Shown here one piece after another: positions 1 through 7,788 of a stretch of 26,495 nucleotides of DNA. The notes under the pieces are model-generated. The model worked only from the letters and a program-made list of their open reading frames with translations. It ran no database searches and had not been told where the DNA came from. This DNA comes from Thoreauomyces humboldtii (lineage: Eukaryota; Chytridiomycota; Chytridiomycetes; Spizellomycetales; Powellomycetaceae), in assembly GCA_027596035.1 (NCBI GenBank), contig JADGJA010000277.1, positions 1-26,495 of the forward strand, written 5' to 3'. The translations under genes were made by a program, and so were the position numbers. The stretch's first letter is position 1. Each line of letters starts with the position of its first letter.

Positions 1-759
1 GTGCTCAGTAGTGGAAACTGCTCAACGCTATGTAGATTGACAAAGCTGTTGTGTATTGTGTGTCATTCTTTTAGCGCTAGGCGAAAAGAGGGAAGAGATA
101 TGGAGACAACGGAGGGGTGGCTGTGCAAGCTATCTAAGCATACATGCGAGCTGGGCGCTCTAGTCCATCAATGCATAACATGCTACAGTGTTGGTCAGGT
201 GATAAATTCTCCAAACATTTTGGCTTTGTCTCCGAGTACAGTTGTTATTTACTGTACCAATGACGCAGGGAGTTCATCGTCACCGGCTTTACAGGTGGCA
301 GGAGGCGTCTCGGCTATGAGTTCCTTTCCAACAAACCCCTACTTTTACACAGCAATCTCCTCTACCTCTCAGTCACTTCAAGCCAACGCAGCAAATACTT
401 TACAGTTCCAACGGACCTATGCATGCAGAAACCCCAACGATACTTACACATATTCATCCTATACACCGAGCGTCACGGAGTGGTTTATGATGACCGTCAA
501 CCTAAATTTCACCGGGCTCACAGGCGCCAATTATATCACCATCAAGTGTATTAGTTCAGGCGGATACGGGTTTTCAAGTGTGGCTGCCCTTTACGTAGCA
601 GGGCTGTCCAATACTGTTACGAGTTCAGTATGCCTCACTTGGTGTGATAAAGTCACAGCGGGTACCCCAGTTTCAATTACAGCCAGCCCGACGACAGCAT
701 GCACTTTGAACGTAGCGGCAGTCCCTTGTCAATTCTCGATGACGTTGATGAGTGGCTAA
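1..759 (+). CDS. Hypothetical beta-rich protein, probably cut by the window start
   Basis: I do not recognise this protein. The frame is open from base 1, where the first codon is GTG, so the true start is probably outside the window or at an internal ATG. The first ~70 residues look unlike the rest and may be non-coding. From about residue 75 the chain is rich in Ser, Thr, Asn, Tyr and small hydrophobic residues that alternate as in beta strands, with Gly/Asn turns. There is no obvious signal peptide or transmembrane helix at the visible start. The pattern would suit a jelly-roll or fibre-head fold such as a capsid or attachment protein, but no specific motif proves this. It ends in TAA at 757-759 and faces the minus-strand ORF at 804-1109. 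The DNA is AT-richer than the host-like genes further right. Confidence 0.4.
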   Translation: MLSSGNCSTLCRLTKLLCIVCHSFSARRKEGRDMETTEGWLCKLSKHTCELGALVHQCITCYSVGQVINSPNILALSPSTVVIYCTNDAGSSSSPALQVAGGVSAMSSFPTNPYFYTAISSTSQSLQANAANTLQFQRTYACRNPNDTYTYSSYTPSVTEWFMMTVNLNFTGLTGANYITIKCISSGGYGFSSVAALYVAGLSNTVTSSVCLTWCDKVTAGTPVSITASPTTACTLNVAAVPCQFSMTLMSG

Positions 760-803
760 TCAAAATCTTGATATTGAATGTTTAGATATCCGTGACACTT
801 GTT

Positions 804-1109
804 TCACTTTGATCCAAATACCATGACGGGACGATCCGAGTCTATCCACATCACCGATATGGAGCCATCTTTCTTCCATTGGATGCGAGATTTACAATCT
901 TCGGCCCATTCGCAAATATCAAGGATCAGATAAAGAACGTCAGTGTTTGACTTGGTCAACCTGATAAAGATTATAACGTCCTTCTTGGATAGGTCTTTCA
1001 TTGAGAGAATTATACGTGCAAAGCTATCCGTGTCATTACAAATCATGTGAAGAACATGTGTTTTGCCAATGACAATGTGCGTATTAGTTTTGTGAATCTT
1101 GATAGACAT
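804..1109 (-). CDS. Hypothetical 101-residue protein
   Basis: No family recognised. The ORF starts at an ATG at 1109 and encodes a compact, mostly beta/alpha-mixed protein with many Ile, Asp and Lys residues, two Trp near the C-terminus and no membrane segment. Its amino-acid make-up is plausible for a real small protein rather than an antisense shadow, because nothing longer lies on the other strand. It converges on the beta-rich ORF 1-759 with a 44-bp gap. The AT-rich composition matches the surrounding 1-1960 block. It could be an accessory gene of an integrated element. Confidence 0.38.
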   Translation of the reverse strand: MSIKIHKTNTHIVIGKTHVLHMICNDTDSFARIILSMKDLSKKDVIIFIRLTKSNTDVLYLILDICEWAEDCKSRIQWKKDGSISVMWIDSDRPVMVFGSK

Positions 1110-1373
1110 TTTGCTTGTTTAAACTACTTGATTTAAATTGTCTATCTAAAGTAAGCTGCGTCCTGGATTAGAGACGTTAAACTGATCCTGCGATGACATA
1201 TGTTTTAACTGTTTAAATTGGATTGATATATACCTATCTGCAAAGGTATAACATAAGGGAGTTTCTTGCATTGGTATTCGACCGTCCCATTCGTTTGGTG
1301 TACATTTGGTATCATTTATCCCACGGAATGACAGCAAGAAGAGCTTTTCAAAAAAAAACAAAGCTTATAATAA

Positions 1374-1595
1374 ATGGGTTCAACTGCGAGCAATTACCAG
1401 CGAGATAGAGAACGAGCGATAGAATACATGTTCCAAATGTGCAAAGATACGGAGATGGAATGCCCCCAAAGAATGACAAAAGAGCGAAGAGAAGCAATCA
1501 TCAGTCACATAATAAACCACGAAATCATGGGAGCGGTGTCTATATGGCCGTTGGAAAGAACAGTACTTGACAAGGAGACCGTTGCCCTTCCATGA
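1374..1595 (+). CDS. Hypothetical 73-residue charged protein
   Basis: No family recognised. It begins with MGSTASNYQRDRERAIEYM and is rich in Arg, Glu and Met, probably helical, without a membrane segment. TATAATA lies only a few bases upstream of the ATG, too close to be an ordinary TATA box for this start. A 61-residue ORF (1223-1408, +) and a 71-residue ORF (1146-1361, -) lie nearby; I could not choose between them and call neither. The ORF ends about 120 bp before the palindrome at 1719-1794. Confidence 0.33.
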   Translation: MGSTASNYQRDRERAIEYMFQMCKDTEMECPQRMTKERREAIISHIINHEIMGAVSIWPLERTVLDKETVALP

Positions 1596-1718
1596 AAGAC
1601 CCACGCGCCTAATTCGCTCCTACCCCCTCCACACTGAGCCACTCGCCGAATTGCATCCTACCCTCTCCTCCACCTCCAACACAGCTATCATATATGTCAA
1701 AGAATCCAGCTAGATCCT

Positions 1719-1794
1719 AAAAAGGGGAAAGTGGTCAAAAGAGCAGATGAGTCTTATAAGACGATTATGCTGTTTTGATGACTTTCCCCTTTTT
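1719..1794. repeat. 76-bp imperfect palindrome (long hairpin)
   Basis: The left arm starts AAAAAGGGGAAAGT (1719-1732) and the right arm ends in its exact reverse complement (1781-1794). Inside these, TCAAAA pairs with TTTTGA and AGCA with TGCT. The centre is the perfect 12-bp palindrome GTCTTATAAGAC (1751-1762). Only a few positions fail to pair. It sits between the last small ORF and a cluster of direct repeats. It could be a replication hairpin, a foldback/MITE or a transcription-end structure. Confidence 0.9.
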
Positions 1795-1860
1795 GAAACA
1801 AAGAGGAGGAAAGGGAAACACGGGGAATGAATGAAACACTGCGTAGCGTATAGTTGTTAC

Positions 1861-1944
1861 ATAACACTATAGCATAGGCGTAACACTGGTGTAACCTTAG
1901 GTAACGTAACACAACGTAACACTAGTAGCTAGCGGCGTAACACT
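1861..1944. repeat. Iteron-like direct repeats CGTAACAC(T/A)
   Basis: CGTAACACT or CGTAACACA occurs at 1879-1887, 1905-1913, 1915-1923 and 1936-1944. Partial copies include ATAACACT at 1861-1868, GTGTAACC at 1889-1896 and GGTAACG at 1900-1906. Spacing is irregular (about 10-26 bp), so this is not a simple microsatellite. Short spaced repeats beside a hairpin are typical of initiator-protein binding sites at rolling-circle origins; that role is an inference. Confidence 0.75.
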
Positions 1945-2003
1945 AGGTAGGGACTGCTATAGTCTTGATATGACTTACCGAAACGGATTTACCGGCAACA
2001 GAG

Positions 2004-2880
2004 ATGAGCCGGCACATCTCTCAATCCTGCAGCGCGCAGGCCAGTGGGTCAGCCACCAGCACTTTAAGCAGACGGAAGAAGACCCCCACAGCAACAAAAA
2101 GACGGACCAAAGTCAGACACCTCAATATCCGGGATTACCCCTACCGTCTGAGTCGAGTCCTAAAACGAACCTCTCATTCGGTAGAAGCCGCTAGAATTTA
2201 GGACCTGGAACGCCAGAATCAGGAATTAGTCGACATGTTTGGGAGGGCCCAGATTGAAGCTGCAGGCTTGGACATCGTTCTTCACGTTCCTCACGTTCCG
2301 CTCCACCCAGTTCACCACGGAACAGTACCCTACTATGGCAACCCAACTTCCATTGGCTAACGTTTTTCGCCTGACCTGATGCCGCTTCGGAGCTTCCCCG
2401 GTGCTTATCCCCTTCATCCCCCCGAGGACCACACCTCAAACCAGCGCCACCTCCAGCATCTTCGACATTTGGAAGAGGAACCTTGGTAGGCTGCTGAAAA
2501 CGCCCAACGAGAGGAGGTTACTCGGACAATGAGTCAAATAGTACTCAACCGTCATCTGGCTCGCATTGGCAGCAAACACCATAGCACACCTTTCGAGACC
2601 ATCCAGCAGGCCCGCGCAGGCATTCTACACGCCCCACGGCGGACACCCAACACCCTTTGGCAATTCGTCCCCATTTGTTTTGCCAACTCCGATACCATCG
2701 TTTCACTCTCCTTTGTACCAAGCCCCACCCTTGGTTTATGGACCTGCGACGACACGGCTGATTGGGGAACCCGAGGCGGGGCTCAGCATTGCCGGCAGCG
2801 ACACGGACCGATCTCTCGATTCCAACCGCGTCCGCCTCAGTCCTCTCCAGTTGGTATCAGGTCTGTCAAGGGGGCGATAG
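2004..2880 (+). pseudogene. Possible relic of a bZIP-like protein gene
   Basis: One frame gives an Arg/Lys-rich stretch, then AARI, a TAG stop at about 2194-2196, and DLERQNQELVDMFGRAQIE, which looks like the end of a basic region running into a leucine-zipper-type coil. The same frame continues through two more stops. From about 2566 a different frame is open and Pro/Tyr/Ser-rich, as often follows such domains in fungal factors. No single intact ORF or convincing set of splice sites links these pieces. The basic-region signature itself is not clearly readable, so the family call is weak; the region may also be unrelated decayed DNA. Confidence 0.2.
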
Positions 2881-2899
2881 CAGGTCCCCCGAGGGAGGA

Positions 2900-4773
2900 T
2901 CAAGGGAGGACCCTCCTCTTCGATGTGGAGGACCCTCCTCCTCGGGTGAGATCGATGGGGAGGGAAGCGACGTAGTCGAGCGTGGCCGGCTTGTGCGGTT
3001 TTGAGCTAGTCAACAGTCGATCGAGGGTGTCCTCAGGATCCGAAAGGAGCAGGGGACCGACGGTCGTGTGCAGGAAGGCCAGCAGCTCGTCCCAGCGCTC
3101 GTAGAGAGCGCGTCGAGCAGCTTTCAAGCGCGCCTCCAGCAGCTCTGCATCAGTCCCCGACATCAGGCCGAAGAGCCACAGTAGACTAGACTCGCAGTGT
3201 TATCTAAGAGCCTCCACAAATATTGGATCTTCTGCATCCAGGACAAAGCTGACCGAACAGACCTTTGTGGTCCACTGGAACTGAGAGTAGTCGCAGGACC
3301 ATGTGAGGAGAAGACGCAACAGTAACTGCTGGTCGGATGCGGGGTCGTACTTTACTCGGTTGAGCAGGAACCGGACCAAGGTCTCCAGGTCCTGAGAGGA
3401 TCTCAGCCGCCGGGCCTTCAAAATTGCAGGGATGCACGGCCGCAGGTTATACATATCGGACAGCCCGTTCAGGATGGCCATGTGGTGGGTACCGTACATG
3501 TCGCACACGTACCCAGGTGGCGCCAGACTGAGTTCCTTTAGAATCGCATCCCGGTCGAGGAGACCTTTAGCCAGCTCCGGGACGAGCCACTCGAACTCTC
3601 TGTCCATCCCATGACGGATGGCGTACCGAGCTGCAGTCGCCTTGCCTCGGGGCGCGTCAGGATCGGGATCTACAACGGGAATGTCCAGGAGATGGATAAG
3701 CACGTCCTGTGCGGCGCCGTGCATGGTCGGGTCGAACACGGAGCCTTCGTGAGGAGCCCTTCTGTAGCAGCTGGCAACCAGCTCCTCGAGGGGAAGATTA
3801 CCGAGCGCCAGGGGAAGCTCAAACTGGTTCAGGATGTAGGTGACGAGAGCGACCGAAGCGGAGCTCGCCGCGTAGCCAATGAGGGCAGGGAGACCGTGAT
3901 CCCGAAGCCCCCGCTCTTTCTGAAATCTTGCCAAGATACCGATTGTGTCCTCGCTCCACCGCGCCATGGAGCGAGCAGGAGCCGTTGGCGGTACCTTGGG
4001 ACCAGAGTAGAAGGCTGTGAGGTACTCGAGTTGACGCGGCGAGTTGGTCCCCATGCATCCATGGCCGCAGTGGCCGCAGTGGCCGCTTGCAACACTCGAG
4101 CAGCCAGGCAACGTACCGCACGCTTGAGTTGAGACACGCGCCTTCGAACGGAGACTGAACGGGACGCCCATATTTGTCGAGGGACACGTGGTTGCAGGTG
4201 ATGGCGAGCTCGATCTCGGCCCAGTTACGCTCGACGTTGTTATGTATTGCATGGGGAGAAGCCGACGACTTCGATGAGGAAGCTCAGTCCTTCGAGCCAG
4301 TTCATCATGGCGTAGCGGACAAGATGACATTTCGCTTCGTACCGGGTCTCTCCCCACGACGGTGGCCGCGGCGACAGGCGAGCCCTAACGGCTTCCGGGT
4401 AGCGCGCAAAAAGCAGGTTCAGGAGCTCCAAGCTTTGGTGCCCCGATGCAAACTCCAATTCAAAGTCCAGATCCATCAACTCGGGAAACTTTGGTGCAAA
4501 CGAGAGGACAAAGTCGAGGTCTCTCTGCGGGCTTGCGCGGCACACTGGGCGGGAGGCGGCCAAGCCATCCCAGTTCAAAGGCGAGTCATAATCGTTGACC
4601 CTCCTGACCATGGCTATAACCTGGAGCGAAAGAAGCTCCGGGCCTACGATATTATGGATGCGCTTGCAAGCGCATGCCAAGTTCAGGGCATTGGCATACT
4701 AGTAGAGCCGTGAAACGAAGCGCCGAAGGATCTCGACGGGAAGGCGAGCGAGGCTGGCTGGTAGACGGACCAT
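2900..4773 (-). pseudogene. Broken paralog of the F-box-like/solenoid gene at 17242-20158
   Basis: The minus strand reads from an ATG at 4773 through an F-box-like start (LPVEILRRF, then LACACKRIHNIVG), interrupted by TAG at 4699-4701. It continues in frame to about 4245, where LVRYAMMNWLEGLSFLIE matches LVWFAMLNWLDGVRWLVE of the intact relative. A frameshift near 4245 leads to NNVERNWAEIE and SPFEGACLNSSVRYVAWL, matching VERNWFELT and SPLQGAFLTSSFECVVWL. Another frameshift near 4030-4060 leads to a long open stretch. An in-frame TAA at 3200-3202 is followed by TDAELLEARLKAARRA, matching DEADLLALRLSSAKRA. Similarity ends near 2950, so the last third is missing. The acidic repeat of the relative is absent here. 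At least two stops and two frameshifts make it non-functional as a full-length gene. Confidence 0.85.
2905..2940. repeat. Two copies of the self-complementary 14-mer GGAGGACCCTCCTC
   Basis: The copies lie at 2905-2918 and 2927-2940, separated by 8 bp. Each copy is nearly its own reverse complement. The pair sits just past the point where the F-box pseudogene on the minus strand stops resembling its intact relative, so it may mark a rearrangement point. Confidence 0.7.
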
Positions 4774-5544
4774 CGCTTCTTCGGGTGCGGAAGATGTATT
4801 GAGCTGAGCGACGACTGCGGTGACTTATCGAAGGGTTGTATCAGAGACTCAGAGGCATGGGGGCGCTGGAGAGTTGGATCGGGAGCGATGGTCCCTCTAC
4901 CCTTGCTGGAAGCACTCACGGAAGGATGACAAAAGCGGGGATGCGCGCTCCAGCGGGAGGAACAGAGTTTCAATTGCCGAGAAGATTGCCAAGCATCACA
5001 CGAGCCGTGGCCATGTACGCACATCCAGGCAGGTCACATCGAAGATACGCGACTTTAAACGAAATACCGTAGCGCGATCAACTACTCGGATTTCACAAGG
5101 GAGGGTCTGAAGGACAACGACGAGAGCCAACGCTGGATACCGGTACCGTTTGCGCGGGACTCGTGTGTTACGCGTTGCCTTCATTTTCCAGTCGGTCCTA
5201 GTCCTGCTGTCGACCCGCTAAACCCAGCTGAACAGCTGCGCCTCCCATAGCCGGAGCTGCTGTGCCACCCTGACCGCTTCATTGTCCGCAAACTTTTCGG
5301 AAGATTAGACAGAGAAACATTTTAACCGGTTGGTTCCCCAAGATGGCATGGCGCTAGCTACCCTGGGAGACAGAACTGGCCCACCCCCCTGGTGTCAATT
5401 GGGCGCGGTAGGGCAACCAAAACGCCCTACTGTATTCCTTACCGAAAAAGGCAGGGCGCCCCGGTACAAAAAGGGGAACAACCCCTCCTCTCGCCCCAGC
5501 CTTTCCCACCCTCCCAAGCGTCCTGCCGTTCAGCCAATCCCACG
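4774..5544. other. Intergenic, no supported gene
   Basis: This 770-bp stretch lies between two divergent units: the F-box pseudogene start and the BRI3-like gene. Only short ORFs on both strands without recognisable content are present. The last ~100 bp are pyrimidine-rich and probably hold the 5' leader of the downstream gene. I see no RNA gene. Confidence 0.6.
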
Positions 5545-5968
5545 ATGCAGCAAGCCCAACCTTCCCACCAACCCCACATCTACCAGGATCCCTCCTATCA
5601 GCACTACCAGCCGCAACAACCCGTTTACCAGTCACAACAACCCGTCTACCAGGCACACGCATACCCACCTCCTTCCGCTCAGTATCCGTACCAGCAACCG
5701 GCCCCCGGACTGGACGGTAGCCAGGTCGTCTACGTCCAGGGACCTCCCACTTCGTGTCAGCACGATTTTCGACAGACGGGTCAGTGGAACACTCAAGACT
5801 GGTTGCTGTGTATCTTTTGCTGTAAGCTCGCTTTTACGCCTACTTTTTTGATTTGTCAGTTCAATTGATGCTGTTGTGCTTGTTTTTTTAGTTCCGTTCA
5901 ACTTCTGTTGCTGCACTCCGGGCCAGACCGCGACGAGGTGTGCGAAATGCGGACTGAACAACAACTGA
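5545..5968 (+). CDS. BRI3-like small membrane protein, two exons
   Basis: The model is 5545-5821 joined to 5892-5968, giving 117 residues. The 70-bp intron runs from GTAAGC to a T-rich tract and TTTAG, and splitting codon T|TT restores the frame. The N-terminal ~65 residues are Gln/Pro/Tyr-rich with two PVYQSQQPVYQ-type repeats. The C-terminal part has CQHDF, a Trp/Leu/Cys-rich hydrophobic segment, FPFNFCCC and a final CAKCG. This order (Pro/Tyr-rich tail, hydrophobic segment with FPFxFxCC, terminal CxxCG) is that of the brain protein I3 (BRI3) family. Those are small membrane proteins of lysosome/endosome-type compartments in animals with little-understood function. ATG 5545 is the first ATG in the frame; an upstream GTG at 5392 is unlikely. 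Without the splice, the terminal CxxC would be lost. Confidence 0.62.
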
Positions 5969-7618
5969 GGGCGACTGCCGCAGTCCTAGGAGGAACGGCG
6001 TAGAGCGTCCATGGTGGAAGGGAGATAGCCGGACTGGATCCCATATAACCGCGTTTTAATCGTTTGAATATACTGAACATTCTCCCCGAGACGATGAAGA
6101 GTCGGTCACCGACACCCCAAGCAGCGTTTACAGGTGCTTGCAAAGATAGTATCGGACAGGTAGCCTGCTCGGTCGTATGTACCTTCTGACTGATCAAATG
6201 TGCGCCGTCTGATTTATTGATAATGATGCAGCCGCCGCGGCTTTGGTCCCGCGAGCCGTGACCGCGGAGGGACTTTCTCAACATTAGAATACCCTCTCGA
6301 ACTTGCGTGCTTGGCCGCCGCATAATCGTCCATATCTATCCAGAGGAATCTAGAAGCAGCCGTCGCCGGACCATGTCAAGCATGCCTGTGTGGGCTGGCT
6401 CTTCGGGATCGCAGCGTTGTCTCGGAGATGGGTTGCTGCGGCTTTCTCTTGTATGTGCTGCAAACTTTCCACCTGCTTGGCGGTGTCCAACCTCTTGCTT
6501 TCGGGTTATTTAAGTTCGGCAATAGCTCTCTGCGCAATCGCAGGTTTATTCCCCTCGATCGCATCCCATTACGTTGCGGACATTGATTGAATGGGTTCCA
6601 ATAGAAACGATGTACGGTGGATATTGGTCGCAAAAGATGTACGCTCCATTCTTTGGCTGGCAACCGCGACATTTGCCTGCGCCCCATCCGCCACAATACA
6701 GGCAGCTCCGAGGGGGATCGTTCGCAGGGCATCCGCTCCCTGCCACTGCTTCGCATTCAGCCTTATAAGCTGTACACTGGGGGGTACCGGTGGTGTCGGG
6801 TACCGGCCCCTGCCTGTGGAACGAACGCAACCGGAGCCGGGAGCTCCAGGCGGAACCTCAAAGGAAGGGCCATAGCATGAAATGGTCTGATTTCAGGCCG
6901 TTCAACTAGGCCGGTTTCTGTAAGCAGAGGAGCCACCACAATCTCAGCCCCTCAAACTAAGCCTTCAGCTGAATATAAGTAAGGGCAGGAGTTAGCAGAT
7001 GAGCACGGTGCAACCTTCATCTAACCCTACGATCACTTGCGAACTGCCGGACGTGTGATGCAGCACCCGAGTCGCATCCAGCTTAATGTTGGCCCCGCAG
7101 AAAAATCCAGAAGCTACACGTGTGTACACCGGACACGTCGGTGGTACGATGAGTCAACTCCTTTCCGGAGCGTTTTTGCCGTCGGTCGAGAGGCTGGAAA
7201 CCCCCGGGGGGCATGGGCGCCTTTGCGGTCTTGGGAGACCCTTTGACTTGTTTTACCAGAGAGGCTTAGTTCTGGAACCCCACGAACGGCGTCGTGAAAA
7301 AAAAGCACAAGAAGGCAGGAGACATCACACTCTGCCTCCCGCCCGCTGCACCGATACTTAACCGCCTACGTGTTCATGGCTACGTGTTCATCTGTCTGTC
7401 TCTCGGTCGACCGCTCGGCGGCTCATATCAGTGACACTTGCGAAAGAAGTACAAGAATCAAATTAAAAAGAATAAAAAACAAAAGTCTGGCCCGTCTTCC
7501 ACGTCGGCGGTACACTTACTTTCGTGAGTTCTTCGATCGCAATCCAGAGATGGACTGGCGCCTCTCATCAGAAGTCTGCCGCTTTCTCCTTCCACGTCGT
7601 CGCTCTTGGCGCAGAGAG
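5969..7618. other. Long stretch with no confidently called gene
   Basis: About 1.65 kb between the BRI3-like gene and the ABC transporter promoter. Short ORFs occur on both strands. Apart from the cysteine-rich one at 6546-6830 (listed separately) none has recognisable content or a plausible splice partner. No tRNA, long repeat or transposon end was seen. It may contain leaders, decayed sequence or a small multi-exon gene I cannot resolve. Confidence 0.5.
6546..6830 (-). CDS. Possible small cysteine-rich protein (weak)
   Basis: The minus strand encodes about 94 residues with ten cysteines, including CLYCGGWGAGKCRGC, a CxxC...CxxC arrangement, and Tyr/Pro-rich flanks. The spacing would suit a zinc-binding or disulfide-rich secreted module, but there is no convincing signal peptide at the visible start and no known family signature. 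A competing ORF lies in another minus-strand frame (6376-6756). It could be an exon of a larger gene or chance. Confidence 0.2.
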   Translation of the reverse strand: MRSFHRQGPVPDTTGTPQCTAYKAECEAVAGSGCPANDPPRSCLYCGGWGAGKCRGCQPKNGAYIFCDQYPPYIVSIGTHSINVRNVMGCDRGE

Positions 7619-7621
7619 AAA

Positions 7622-7654
<33 letters not shown>
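7619..7654. repeat. Compound microsatellite (GT)n(GA)n
   Basis: About nine GT units run directly into about eight GA units. It lies about 30 bp upstream of the TATA-like box of the ABC transporter gene, so length changes could alter promoter spacing. Confidence 0.9.
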
Positions 7655-7655
<1 letters not shown>

Positions 7656-7684
7656 TCAGGTTCTTCTGCCTTCCACAACCTCGA

Positions 7685-7690
7685 TATAAA
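7685..7690 (+). promoter_or_regulatory. Candidate TATA box of the ABC transporter gene
   Basis: TATAAA lies 99 bp before the ATG at 7789. Downstream is a C/A-rich leader with repeated CCAACT motifs and no upstream ATG in the last ~50 bp. Position and leader are reasonable for a fungal promoter; no mapping data. Confidence 0.4.
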
Positions 7691-7788
7691 GTAGGACCGT
7701 CGTTAGCCCTTCGCTGCTACTGTATCATCTGAAACCCCCTGCAACCAACTCCAACCAACTGCACCCAACTCACACGAGACGAGACAGC

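Noticed and set aside
5392..5868. 158-residue single-exon ORF as the gene product
   Set aside because: It starts at GTG and reads through the intron; the ATG at 5545 with the 5822-5891 splice gives the BRI3-like end.
7370..7639. 89-residue plus-strand ORF upstream of the transporter
   Set aside because: Low-complexity basic composition, ends in the GT microsatellite, and no homology features.
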